Source: Pseudomonas haemolytica | GTDB lineage: Bacteria > Pseudomonadota > Gammaproteobacteria > Pseudomonadales > Pseudomonadaceae | Direction: 5' to 3' | Assembly (NCBI RefSeq): GCF_009659625.1 | Contig: NZ_VOIW01000002.1 | Location: forward strand, 620,001 to 684,000 | Length of the DNA: 64,000 nt | Part shown: in pieces, positions 55,354 through 64,000 of the stretch | Layout of the letters: each line of letters begins with the position of its first letter | How positions within the stretch are numbered: the first letter of the stretch is position 1 | Translations under genes and position numbers: made by a program | The notes under the pieces: model-generated | Told to the model about the DNA's origin: nothing | Databases searched by the model: none | Seen by the model: only the letters and a program-made list of their open reading frames with translations

Positions 55354-56868
55354 CTATTTCTTTTTCTTTTTGTCGTGTTTGTCGGTTCTATCGAACGCCT
55401 CTTCCAACGCCCGATTGATGGTGCGCAGCACCTTGACCCGCGCCCAGCGCTTGTCGTTGGCTTCCACCAGGGTCCAGGGCGCCACCTCGGTGCTGGTGCG
55501 ATCAACCATGTCACCCACCGCCGCACGGTAGTCGTCCCACTTGTCGCGGTTACGCCAGTCATCTTCGGTGATCTTGAAGCGTTTGAAGGGGATTTCTTCA
55601 CGAGCCTGGAAGCGCTCCAGTTGCGTCTCCTTGTCGATGGCCAGCCAGAACTTGACCACGATCACGCCGGCATCACGCAACTGCTCTTCAAAGTCATTGA
55701 TCTCGCCATAGGCGCGCATCCAGTCTGCTGGCGTGCAGAAGCCTTCGATCCGCTCCACCAGCACGCGGCCGTACCAGGAACGGTCGAACACGGTAAACAT
55801 GCCCCGCGCCGGGATCTTCTGCCAGAACCGCCACAGATAGGGCTGCGCACGTTCGTCTTCACTGGGCGCGGCAATCGGCACGATATGGTACTGACGCGGG
55901 TCCAGGGCCGCCGCCACACGGCGGATCGCCCCGCCCTTGCCTGCCGCGTCGTTGCCTTCAAACACCGTCACCAGCGCGTGCTTGCGCATGCGTTTGTCGC
56001 GCATCAGGCCGGAGAACCGCGCCTGCTCGGTAATCAGCTGTTCTTCGTAGTCGTCCTTGTCCAGGCGCAAGGTCATGTCGAGGCTATTGAGCAGACTCAT
56101 CTGGTCCACAGCCGACGGCAAAGGTGCCGGGTTCATGCCGCTGGCCTTGCCCTTGGGCTGTTTCAAGGCGTTTTGCAGGCCCTCCAGCAGGATCTTGCCG
56201 ACGGTGAGGCTGCGGTAGTTGCTGTCCACCCCTTCGATCACATGCCATGGCGCGTAATCCCGGCTGGTGCGGCGCAGCACGCGCTCACCGAAGTGCACGA
56301 ACTTGTCGTAGGTCTTGGACTGCTGCCAGTCCAGCGGGCTGATGCGCCAGCTGTGCAGAGGGTCATCAGCCAGGGCCTTGAGGCGTGCCTTCATCTGTTT
56401 CTTGGACAGGTGGAACCAGAACTTGAAGATCAGCGCGCCTTCATCGCAGAGCATCTTTTCCAGGCGCTCGGCACCGGCGATGGCCTGGTCGAGCCGCGCA
56501 TCCTTGATCTGCCCATGTACCCGGCCTTGCAGCATCTGGCTGTACCAATTGCCGAAAAAAATACCCATGCGGCCTTTGGCGGGCAGTTGCCGCCAGTAGC
56601 GCCAGGCCGGCGGGCGCGCCAGTTCTTCGTCGGTCTGTTGGTCGAAGGTGCGCACTTCGATCAGGCGCGGGTCCATCCATTCATTGAGCAGCTTGACGGT
56701 CTCGCCCTTGCCGGCGCCCTCGATGCCGTTGATCAGGATAATCACCGGGAAGCGCTTCTGCTGCTGCAACTCGTACTGCACTTCCAGCAAGGCTTCGCGC
56801 AAGGCCGGTACTTCGGCGTCGTAGGTGTCTTTGTCGATGGCGTGACCGATTTCGGCGGATTCGAACAT
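55354..56868 (-). CDS. pap: Polyphosphate:AMP phosphotransferase
   Basis: The start chosen is ATG 56868, seven bases after GGAG; an upstream in-frame ATG at 56913 is less likely. The 504-residue protein has two PPK2 domains with Walker A motifs INGIEGAGKGETV (first half) and EGNDAAGKGGAIRR (second half), and Walker B-like FDRSWYGRVLVERIEG. Two-domain PPK2 enzymes make ADP from AMP using polyphosphate. The C-terminus is a Lys-rich tail. It is divergent from mnmC. Confidence 0.93.
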   Translation of the reverse strand: MFESAEIGHAIDKDTYDAEVPALREALLEVQYELQQQKRFPVIILINGIEGAGKGETVKLLNEWMDPRLIEVRTFDQQTDEELARPPAWRYWRQLPAKGRMGIFFGNWYSQMLQGRVHGQIKDARLDQAIAGAERLEKMLCDEGALIFKFWFHLSKKQMKARLKALADDPLHSWRISPLDWQQSKTYDKFVHFGERVLRRTSRDYAPWHVIEGVDSNYRSLTVGKILLEGLQNALKQPKGKASGMNPAPLPSAVDQMSLLNSLDMTLRLDKDDYEEQLITEQARFSGLMRDKRMRKHALVTVFEGNDAAGKGGAIRRVAAALDPRQYHIVPIAAPSEDERAQPYLWRFWQKIPARGMFTVFDRSWYGRVLVERIEGFCTPADWMRAYGEINDFEEQLRDAGVIVVKFWLAIDKETQLERFQAREEIPFKRFKITEDDWRNRDKWDDYRAAVGDMVDRTSTEVAPWTLVEANDKRWARVKVLRTINRALEEAFDRTDKHDKKKKK

Positions 56869-57023
56869 GGGCAGCTCCGTTTCAAGATGGCTAAAGACTA
56901 GCGGATTGGGCAACGCCCGGGGGCAGGAAATTCCAACCGCACTTGCCTTGGGTCAATTCAAATACGGTTGATCGGCTAGAATGGCCGCCTTGTCTTTGCC
57001 TGCTGTATTTCTATGAGCCGCCC

Positions 57024-59024
57024 ATGACCCCCATCACCCACGCCCAGCTCGACTGGGATGACCAAGGCCGCCCTCACTCGCGGGTGTTCGACGATGTGTA
57101 CTTCTCCGACCAGTCGGGCCTTGAAGAAACCCGCTATGTGTTCCTTGAGCAGAACCGCTTGCAGGAGCGCTTCGCCGCCTTGCCTGCGGGCGGGCGATTG
57201 GTGATTGGCGAGACCGGCTTCGGCACGGGCCTGAATTTTCTCTGCGCCTGGCAACTGTTTGAGCAACACGCAGTGGCTGGTGCGCGGCTGCACTTTGTCA
57301 GCGTGGAAAAATACCCGCTGAGCCACGCCGACCTGCAACGTGCCCTCGCCCTCTGGCCTGAACTGCAACCATTGGCCGACCAACTGCTGGCGCAGTACAT
57401 CGCTATCCATCAAGGCTTCCAGCGCCTGGTACTGGACAACGGCCGCGTGACCCTGACGCTGCTGATCGGCGACGCCCTGGAGCAACTTCCGCAACTGGAT
57501 GCACAGGTCGATGCGTGGTTCCTCGACGGTTTTGCCCCGGCGAAAAACCCCGATATGTGGACCGCAGAGTTGTTCGCCGAGCTGGCGCGCCTGGCGGCGC
57601 CGGGTTCGACTATCAGCACCTTTACCAGCACCGGCTGGGTGCGCCGGTTGATCAACGCGGCGGGCTTCAAGATGAAGCGCACGCCGGGCATCGGGCACAA
57701 GTGGGAGATCCTGCGCGGCGAGTTTCTCGGCTGGCCTGCTGACACGCCGCCGCCTGCCAAAAGCAAACCCTGGTTCGCCCGCCCTCCAGCTATCGACGGT
57801 GAACGCCACGCCATGGTTATCGGCGCTGGCCTGGCCGGTTGCGCAACGGCTGCCAGCCTGGCCGCCCGTGGTTGGCGCGTCAGCTTGCTGGAGCGCCATG
57901 CCGACCTTGCGCAGGAAGCCTCGGGCAACCCTCAGGGCGTCTTGTACCTCAAGCTTTCGGCCCACGGCACCGCATTATCCAAACTGATACTCAGTGGTTT
58001 CGGTTACACCCGGCGCCTGTTGGAGCACTTGCACCGAGGCGTCGATTGGGATGGCTGTGGCGTGTTGCAACTGGCCTTTGACGCCAAGGAAGGTCAGCGT
58101 CAGGCCCAACTGGCCGAGGCTTTTGCACCGGGACTGCTGCACCTGTTGGACCGCGAACAGGCGCAACAACAGGCTGGAATCCAACTGGCCCACGGCGGCC
58201 TGTTTTTCCCGGAGGGCGGCTGGGTGCATCCACCGTCACTGTGCCAATGGCAGGCGACACATCCTCTGATTGAAGTGCTCACCCACCATGAGGCGCTTGA
58301 ATTGGACCGGCTCGACGACCAGTGGCACGCTCGCGCAGGCGATCGTGTGTTGGCCAGCGCCAGCGTAGTGGTGCTCGCCGGGGCGGCCGAGATCAAGCGT
58401 TTCTCCTTCAGCGCAGACATGCCACTCAAGCGCATTCGCGGGCAGATCACCCGGCTGGCGCAAACCCCGGCCAGTGAGGCCCTCGCTACCGTGGTCTGCG
58501 CCGAAGGCTACGTCGCACCCGCACGGCTTGGCGAACATACCCTGGGCGCCAGTTTTGACTTCAACAACCAAGACCTCACGCCCACGCTCGTCGAACACAC
58601 TGGCAACCTGGAGATGCTGCGCGAGATCTCCACAGACCTGCTGCAGCGCTTGGGCGCCGACCGCCTGGCAGCCGAACAGTTGGAAGGCCGTGCTGCGTTT
58701 CGTTGCACCAGCCCCGATTACCTGCCAATCGTCGGGCCACTGGCCGAGCATGGGGCGTTCCAGCAGGCTTATGCCGTACTCGGCAAAGACGCCCGGCAAG
58801 TGCCGGATACGCTGTGCCCGTGGCTGCCCGGGTTGTATCTCAACAGTGGCCATGGCTCCCGCGGCCTGGTCACTGCGCCCCTGTGCGGTGAGCTGTTGGC
58901 GGCCTGGCTGAATGATGAGCCACTGCCGGTACCGGCCAGCGTAGCCGAGGCTTGCCACCCCAACCGGTTTGCCCTGCGCGCCTTGGTTCGAGGCCAGGCC
59001 GCAGTCCGAAAAGAGCGAGGTTGA
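57024..59024 (+). CDS. mnmC: Bifunctional tRNA mnm5s2U34 methyltransferase/FAD oxidoreductase
   Basis: The start chosen is ATG 57024, giving 666 residues; a longer frame to 56943 has no family match. The N-terminal methyltransferase domain (GETGFGTGLNFLCAW, VDAWFLDGFAPAKNPDMW) and C-terminal FAD domain (VIGAGLAGCATAASLAARGWRVSLLERH, NSGHGSRGLVTAPLCGELLA) finish the cmnm5s2U to mnm5s2U conversion at tRNA position 34. Standard length for the family. Confidence 0.95.
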   Translation: MTPITHAQLDWDDQGRPHSRVFDDVYFSDQSGLEETRYVFLEQNRLQERFAALPAGGRLVIGETGFGTGLNFLCAWQLFEQHAVAGARLHFVSVEKYPLSHADLQRALALWPELQPLADQLLAQYIAIHQGFQRLVLDNGRVTLTLLIGDALEQLPQLDAQVDAWFLDGFAPAKNPDMWTAELFAELARLAAPGSTISTFTSTGWVRRLINAAGFKMKRTPGIGHKWEILRGEFLGWPADTPPPAKSKPWFARPPAIDGERHAMVIGAGLAGCATAASLAARGWRVSLLERHADLAQEASGNPQGVLYLKLSAHGTALSKLILSGFGYTRRLLEHLHRGVDWDGCGVLQLAFDAKEGQRQAQLAEAFAPGLLHLLDREQAQQQAGIQLAHGGLFFPEGGWVHPPSLCQWQATHPLIEVLTHHEALELDRLDDQWHARAGDRVLASASVVVLAGAAEIKRFSFSADMPLKRIRGQITRLAQTPASEALATVVCAEGYVAPARLGEHTLGASFDFNNQDLTPTLVEHTGNLEMLREISTDLLQRLGADRLAAEQLEGRAAFRCTSPDYLPIVGPLAEHGAFQQAYAVLGKDARQVPDTLCPWLPGLYLNSGHGSRGLVTAPLCGELLAAWLNDEPLPVPASVAEACHPNRFALRALVRGQAAVRKERG

Positions 59025-59158
59025 AGGCAAGCAGGCTATCTGCCTTATAACTTATCGGTCTAAAACTCCACGCATAGCACTGGGTCAGTTTCTGGGTACG
59101 CGCCGTTTGGCGTAGTGAGTATTGACCCCTCCCCAACGGAAAAACCGGTAAGGAACTT

Positions 59159-60931
59159 ATGTGTGGATTAGCTGGCGAGTTACGCTTTGATCATCAACCT
59201 GCCGACCTGGCAGCCGTAGAACGTATCACCCATCACCTCGCCCCCCGAGGCCCCGACGCATGGGGCTTCCACGCCCAAGGGCCGATTGCCCTGGGCCATC
59301 GCCGCCTGAAAATCATGGACCTGTCGGACGGCTCCGCCCAACCGATGGTTGACGCCCAACTGGGGCTGTCCCTGGCGTTCAATGGCGCGATCTACAACTT
59401 CCCCGAATTACGTGAAGAGCTGGAAGCCCTGGGCTACGCCTTCTATTCCGGCGGTGACACCGAAGTGCTGCTCAAGGGGTATCACGCCTGGGGTGAAGCG
59501 CTGCTGCCCAAGCTCAATGGCATGTTCGCGTTCGCCATCTGGGAGCGTGACGCCCAGCGCCTGTTCATTGCCCGTGATCGTCTCGGGGTAAAACCGTTGT
59601 ACCTGTCGCGCACCGGCCAGCGCCTGCGCTTTGCCTCGGCGTTGCCGGCGCTGCTCAAGGGTGGCGATATCAACCCGATCCTCGATCCGGTGGCGCTTAA
59701 CCATTATTTGAACTTCCACGCCGTTGTACCCGCGCCACGCACCTTGCTGGCGGGTATCGAAAAGCTGCCGCCTGCTACCTGGATGCGTATCGATGCCAGC
59801 GGCAAGACCGAGCAGAAAACCTGGTGGACCCTGCCCTATGGCCCCCATGCAGATGAGCAAAACCTCAGCCTGGAAGACTGGACCGACCGTGTGCTCGACA
59901 GCACCCGCGAAGCCGTAGCCATCCGCCAGCGTGCCGCGGTGGATGTAGGCGTGCTGCTTTCCGGCGGTGTTGACTCGAGCATGCTCGTCGGCCTGCTGCG
60001 TGAAGTCGGTGTGCAGGATCTGTCGACCTTCTCTATCGGCTTTGAAGATGCCGGCGGCGAGCGCGGCGACGAGTTCCAGTACTCGGACCTGATCGCCAAG
60101 CACTACGGCACTCGCCATCACCAACTGCGTATCGCCGAGAGCGAGATCATCGAGCAACTGCCAGCGGCGTTCCGCGCCATGAGCGAGCCGATGGTCAGCC
60201 ACGATTGCATTGCCTTCTACCTGCTGTCACGGGAAGTCGCCAAGCATTGCAAGGTGGTGCAAAGCGGTCAGGGCGCCGACGAATTGTTCGCCGGTTACCA
60301 CTGGTACCCGCAGGTGGATGGCGCCAGCGATCCGTATGCCGCGTATCGCGAGGCATTTTTTGACCGCAGCTACGACGACTACGCCGCCACCGTCGCACCG
60401 AAATGGCTGACCGCCAACGACGCCGCCGGCGACTTCGTACGCGAACACTTCGCCATGCCGGGGGCAGATGCCGCCGTGGACAAGGCCCTGCGCCTCGACA
60501 GCACGGTGATGCTGGTGGATGACCCGGTCAAGCGGGTCGACAACATGACCATGGCCTGGGGCCTGGAAGCGCGTACGCCGTTTCTCGACTACCGCCTGGT
60601 GGAACTGTCGGCCCGTGTGCCGGGCAAGTTCAAGCTGCCCGACGGCGGCAAACAGGTGCTCAAGGAAGCCGCACGCCGGGTGATCCCCAGCGAAGTCATC
60701 GACCGCAAGAAAGGTTACTTCCCGGTGCCTGGCCTCAAGCATTTACAGGGCGACACCTTGAACTGGGTGCGTGACCTGCTGCTGGACCCTAGCCAGGACC
60801 GTGGTCTGTTCAACCCGGCCATGCTCGACCGCTTGCTAACCGACCCGCAGGGCCAACTGACCCCGCTGCGCGGCTCCAAGCTGTGGCAACTGGCAGCGCT
60901 GAACCTGTGGCTCAGCGAACAAGGAATCTGA
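59159..60931 (+). CDS. asnO: N-acetylglutaminylglutamine amidotransferase (AsnB-like)
   Basis: This 590-residue enzyme has an N-terminal glutamine amidotransferase domain with Cys2 (MCGLAGELRF) and an asparagine-synthetase domain with the ATP loop LLSGGVDSSMLVGLL. With the next two genes it forms the NAGGN set, so its product is the amide of N-acetylglutaminylglutamine, a dipeptide osmoprotectant. AAGGAAC lies just before the ATG. The next gene starts three bases after its stop. Confidence 0.92.
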   Translation: MCGLAGELRFDHQPADLAAVERITHHLAPRGPDAWGFHAQGPIALGHRRLKIMDLSDGSAQPMVDAQLGLSLAFNGAIYNFPELREELEALGYAFYSGGDTEVLLKGYHAWGEALLPKLNGMFAFAIWERDAQRLFIARDRLGVKPLYLSRTGQRLRFASALPALLKGGDINPILDPVALNHYLNFHAVVPAPRTLLAGIEKLPPATWMRIDASGKTEQKTWWTLPYGPHADEQNLSLEDWTDRVLDSTREAVAIRQRAAVDVGVLLSGGVDSSMLVGLLREVGVQDLSTFSIGFEDAGGERGDEFQYSDLIAKHYGTRHHQLRIAESEIIEQLPAAFRAMSEPMVSHDCIAFYLLSREVAKHCKVVQSGQGADELFAGYHWYPQVDGASDPYAAYREAFFDRSYDDYAATVAPKWLTANDAAGDFVREHFAMPGADAAVDKALRLDSTVMLVDDPVKRVDNMTMAWGLEARTPFLDYRLVELSARVPGKFKLPDGGKQVLKEAARRVIPSEVIDRKKGYFPVPGLKHLQGDTLNWVRDLLLDPSQDRGLFNPAMLDRLLTDPQGQLTPLRGSKLWQLAALNLWLSEQGI

Positions 60932-60934
60932 TTC

Positions 60935-62680
60935 ATGAAACCGAATGCCGCGGCTTACAGCCAACGCTTGCTCAAGGGCCAGGCACCGACCTACGAGCGC
61001 CTGCAAGCGCGCCTGGCCGAAGATGGCAGCCCACTGGCCGCCGAACCGATTGCGGTGCATTGCGGCTGGGGCCGGTTACTGATCGGCCACACCTTTCCCG
61101 ACCCGGCCAGCCTTGCCCAGGAACTGCTCAATGAGCAGCCCGGCGAGCGCGACATAGCGCTATATGTAGCCGCGCCTCAGCAGATTCTCGGGATTGATCC
61201 ACAACAGTTGTTCCTGGATCCGTCCGACACCCTGCGCCTGTGGTTCACCGACTACCGCCCCGCTACCCGCGTGTTTCGCGGCTTTCGTATTCGCCGGGTG
61301 CAGACCGAGGCGGACTGGCAGGCCGTCAACCAACTGTATCAGGGCCGCGGTATGTTGCCCGTCGACGCCGAGCGCCTGACCCCGCGCCATCAAGGCGGCC
61401 CGGTGTACTGGCTGGCCGAGGACGAAGACACCGGCGCGGTGATCGGCAGTGTGATGGGCCTCAATCACCAGAAAGCCTTCCAGGATCCGGAAAACGGTTG
61501 CAGCCTGTGGTGCCTGGCGGTCGACCCACAATGCACGCGCCCCGGCGTCGGTGAAGTGCTGGTGCGCCACTTGGTGGAGCACTTCATGAGCCGCGGCTTG
61601 AGCTATCTGGACCTGTCGGTGCTACACGATAACCGCCAGGCCAAGAGCCTTTACGCCAAGCTGGGTTTCCGTGCGTTGACCACCTTTGCCATCAAGCGCA
61701 AGAACGGCATCAACCAGCCGTTGTTCCTGGGCCCCGGGCCGCAGGCGGAGTTCAACCCCTATGCGCGCATCATCGTCGAAGAAGCCCATCGGCGTGGCAT
61801 TGATGTGCAGGTGGACGATGCTGGGGCGGGCCTGTTCACCCTCAGCCATGGCGGGCGTCGCGTGCGTTGCCGTGAATCCCTGAGCGACTTGACCAGCGCC
61901 ATCAGCATGACCCTGTGCCAGGACAAGAGCCTGACCCACAAGGTGCTCAAGGCCGCTGGCCTGCAACTGCCCTCGCAACAATTGGCGGGCAGTGCCGATG
62001 ACAACCTGGAGTTTCTCGACGACCACCAGCGCATCGTGGTCAAGCCGCTGGATGGCGAGCAAGGCCAGGGTGTTGCAGTGGACCTGCAAACGATCGAGGA
62101 AGTGCAGCAAGCCATCGAAGCAGCGCGCCAGTTCGACAGCCGCGTGTTGCTGGAAAGCTTCCATGAGGGCCTGGACCTGCGCATCCTGGTGATTGGTTTT
62201 GAAGTGGTCGCCGCGGCGATCCGGCGCCCCGCCGAGGTCATCGGCGACGGCCAGCATTCCATCCGAGCCTTGATCGAAGCTCAGAGCCGACGTCGCCAGG
62301 CCGCTACCGCTGGCGAGAGCAAAATCCCGCTGGATGCGGAAACCGAACGCACCCTGAAAGCCGCAGGTTTCGACTACAGCAGCATCCTGCCCCGTGGCGT
62401 GCAACTGGCGGTGCGACGCACTGCCAACCTGCACACCGGTGGATGCCTGGAGGATGTCACCGCGATCCTGCATCCCACGCTGGTGGACGCTGCCGTACGC
62501 GCTGCCCGCGCCCTGGACATTCCCATGGTCGGCCTGGACCTGATGGTGCCGGCGGCCGACCAACCGGAGTACGTGTTTATCGAAGCCAATGAACGGGCCG
62601 GGCTGGCCAACCATGAACCGCAACCGACGGCGGAGAGGTTTGTGGATTTGTTGTTTCCCCATAGTCAACCGGCAACTTGA
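60935..62680 (+). CDS. ngg: N-acetylglutaminylglutamine synthetase (GNAT plus ATP-grasp)
   Basis: This 581-residue fusion has an acetyltransferase domain (about 100-260; WCLAVDPQCTRPGVGEVLVRHLVEHF) and a C-terminal ATP-grasp domain (about 300-575; VVKPLDGEQGQGV, FIEANERAGLANHEP). It would acetylate glutamine and join it to a second glutamine, the core step of NAGGN synthesis. It lies between the amidotransferase and the M42 peptidase of the same operon. Confidence 0.93.
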   Translation: MKPNAAAYSQRLLKGQAPTYERLQARLAEDGSPLAAEPIAVHCGWGRLLIGHTFPDPASLAQELLNEQPGERDIALYVAAPQQILGIDPQQLFLDPSDTLRLWFTDYRPATRVFRGFRIRRVQTEADWQAVNQLYQGRGMLPVDAERLTPRHQGGPVYWLAEDEDTGAVIGSVMGLNHQKAFQDPENGCSLWCLAVDPQCTRPGVGEVLVRHLVEHFMSRGLSYLDLSVLHDNRQAKSLYAKLGFRALTTFAIKRKNGINQPLFLGPGPQAEFNPYARIIVEEAHRRGIDVQVDDAGAGLFTLSHGGRRVRCRESLSDLTSAISMTLCQDKSLTHKVLKAAGLQLPSQQLAGSADDNLEFLDDHQRIVVKPLDGEQGQGVAVDLQTIEEVQQAIEAARQFDSRVLLESFHEGLDLRILVIGFEVVAAAIRRPAEVIGDGQHSIRALIEAQSRRRQAATAGESKIPLDAETERTLKAAGFDYSSILPRGVQLAVRRTANLHTGGCLEDVTAILHPTLVDAAVRAARALDIPMVGLDLMVPAADQPEYVFIEANERAGLANHEPQPTAERFVDLLFPHSQPAT

Positions 62681-62740
62681 GCGATGTATCGCCTGTCCCT
62701 CATCGAAACCATCGATGCCCTCAACTCATCAGGAGTTTCC

Positions 62741-63925
62741 ATGACCCGAACCATCCCCGAACCGGATCTCGCCTACCTGCAAAAAGTGCTGCTGGAAATG
62801 CTCGCCATCCCCAGCCCCACCGGGTTTACCGACACCATCGTGCGCTATGTCGCCGAGCGCCTTGAAGAACTCGGCATCCCGTTTGAAATGACCCGGCGCG
62901 GCACTATTCGCGCCACCCTCAAGGGCCAGAAAAACAGCCCTGACCGTGCCGTTTCCGCGCACCTGGACACCATTGGCGCCGCCGTGCGCGCCATCAAGGA
63001 CAACGGCCGCCTGACCCTCGCCCCAGTAGGCTGCTGGTCGAGCCGCTTTGCCGAAGGCAGCCGTGTCAGCCTGTTCACCGATAACGGCGTGATTCGCGGC
63101 AGCGTGTTGCCGTTGATGGCCTCCGGGCATGCGTTCAATACCGCCGTGGATGAAATGCCGGTGAGCTGGGACCATGTGGAACTGCGCCTGGACGCCTACT
63201 GTGCCACCCGTGCGGACTGCGATTCCCTGGGGATCAGCATCGGCGACTATGTGGCCTTCGACCCACTGCCGGAGTTCACCGAGAGCGGGCATATCAGCGC
63301 CCGTCACCTGGATGACAAGGCGGGTGTCGCTGCGCTACTTGCGGCACTCAAGGCGATCATCGACAGTGGCGAGCCGCTGCTGATTGACTGCCACCCGCTG
63401 TTCACCATCACCGAGGAAACCGGCAGTGGTGCTGCGGCCGCCCTGCCCTGGGATGTCAGTGAATTTGTCGGCATCGATATCGCCCCGGTTGCCCCGGGCC
63501 AGCACTCCAGCGAACATGCGGTGAGCGTGGCGATGCAGGATTCCGGCGGGCCGTATGACTATCACCTGTCGCGGCATTTGCTGCGCCTGGCATCGGACAA
63601 CGACCTGCCGGTGCGCCGCGACCTGTTCCGCTATTACTTCAGCGATGCGCACTCAGCGGTCACCGCCGGCCATGACATTCGTACGGCCCTGCTGGCTTTC
63701 GGTTGCGATGCCACCCATGGCTACGAGCGTACCCATATCGACAGCCTGGCCGCCCTGAGCCGCTTATTGGGCGCCTACATTCTGAGCCCACCGGTGTTCG
63801 CCAGCGATGCGCAACCGGCCCAGGGTTCCCTGGATAGGTTCAGTCATCAGATCGAGCATGAGACGCAAATGGAGAGTGACACCCGCGTGCCGTCGGTGGA
63901 CAGCCTGGTCGGCCAGAAGTCCTGA
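62741..63925 (+). CDS. M42-family peptidase of the NAGGN osmoprotectant system
   Basis: The start chosen is ATG 62741, five bases after AGGAG, giving 394 residues; an earlier in-frame ATG at 62684 overlaps no better site. M42 metal-binding pattern residues are present: SAHLDTIGA, HLDDKAGVAALLAAL and TITEETGSGAAAAL, with VGIDIAPVAPGQHSSEH further on. Its co-occurrence with the two NAGGN genes is the standard trio; it may recycle or trim the dipeptide. Confidence 0.92.
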   Translation: MTRTIPEPDLAYLQKVLLEMLAIPSPTGFTDTIVRYVAERLEELGIPFEMTRRGTIRATLKGQKNSPDRAVSAHLDTIGAAVRAIKDNGRLTLAPVGCWSSRFAEGSRVSLFTDNGVIRGSVLPLMASGHAFNTAVDEMPVSWDHVELRLDAYCATRADCDSLGISIGDYVAFDPLPEFTESGHISARHLDDKAGVAALLAALKAIIDSGEPLLIDCHPLFTITEETGSGAAAALPWDVSEFVGIDIAPVAPGQHSSEHAVSVAMQDSGGPYDYHLSRHLLRLASDNDLPVRRDLFRYYFSDAHSAVTAGHDIRTALLAFGCDATHGYERTHIDSLAALSRLLGAYILSPPVFASDAQPAQGSLDRFSHQIEHETQMESDTRVPSVDSLVGQKS

Positions 63926-63953
63926 CGCGGCCTGCACCTGGTACTGGAAACAA

Positions 63954-63984
63954 AGGTCCCGGCACAGTAGCATCGCCGGGACCT
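63954..63984 (+). terminator. Inverted repeat ending the NAGGN operon
   Basis: The perfect 10-base stem AGGTCCCGGC / GCCGGGACCT with an 11-base loop lies about 30 bases after the M42 stop. No T run follows, so it may be a weak terminator or an mRNA-stabilising hairpin. Confidence 0.6.
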
Positions 63985-64000
63985 GACCCCTGAGGCTTGT

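Noticed and set aside
54616..56901. 761-residue plus-strand frame opposite the transporter and pap genes
   Set aside because: It is the antisense shadow of two well-recognised genes and of the REPIN; high GC makes long shadow frames common here.
1..64000. CRISPR array
   Set aside because: No series of regularly spaced identical repeats was seen.

Overview
The window looks like Pseudomonas of the P. fluorescens group. The evidence is the LldD, RbdA-like, TrhO, FumC, Pap and MnmC proteins, the three-gene NAGGN osmoprotectant operon, a REP/REPIN-type repeat with the TGTGGGAGGGGGCTTGC core, and an insecticidal Tc toxin locus. No species can be fixed from the sequence alone.

Bases 1-18290 are accessory DNA lying against a tRNA-Asn gene (18292-18367). 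They hold two tandem DUF262 genes (the first cut by the window edge), an AT-rich orphan with an RxxxxH motif, a small membrane protein, a decayed group II intron, and a double-glycine-leader peptide export cluster on the minus strand (7432-17987). That cluster reads as a unit. A Fic protein precedes a 72-residue GG-leader peptide, then come a secreted Cys-containing protein, a retropepsin-like protease with two DTG motifs, a Sel1-repeat protein, an HlyD adaptor, a C39-peptidase ABC exporter and a TolC-like outer-membrane channel. A second GG-leader peptide gene, a secreted small protein and a nucleotidyltransferase-fold protein lie beyond the Fic gene. Between them is a scar on the other strand, where the start of a third leader is fused to a decayed piece of another TolC-like gene. 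I consider this cluster the best candidate for an undescribed system: a class II microcin-like peptide secretion locus with unusual processing and modification genes.

Bases 18292-28699 are ordinary chromosome: tRNA-Asn, a LysR regulator divergent from lldD, a GGDEF diguanylate cyclase, a TenA/PqqC-like protein, an RbdA-like GGDEF-EAL protein, an MsbA-like ABC transporter, a DsbA-family protein and TrhO.

Bases 28700-51672 are an insecticidal Tc toxin locus. The A component is split into two genes (TccA-like and TccB-like). They are followed by a TcB gene, an opposed TccC gene with its own C-terminal toxin domain, a second TcB gene and a second opposed TccC gene with a different toxin domain. 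In front of the second TcB gene there is a 31-codon remnant of another A-subunit gene, preceded by a 15-base sequence identical to one upstream of the intact A gene. The second B/C pair is therefore what remains of a duplicated locus that lost its A gene.

Bases 51700-64000 are core genome again: bolA-like, a DUF2059 protein, fumC, an EamA transporter, a REPIN, pap, mnmC, and the NAGGN operon (amidotransferase, synthetase, M42 peptidase), ending with a strong inverted repeat.
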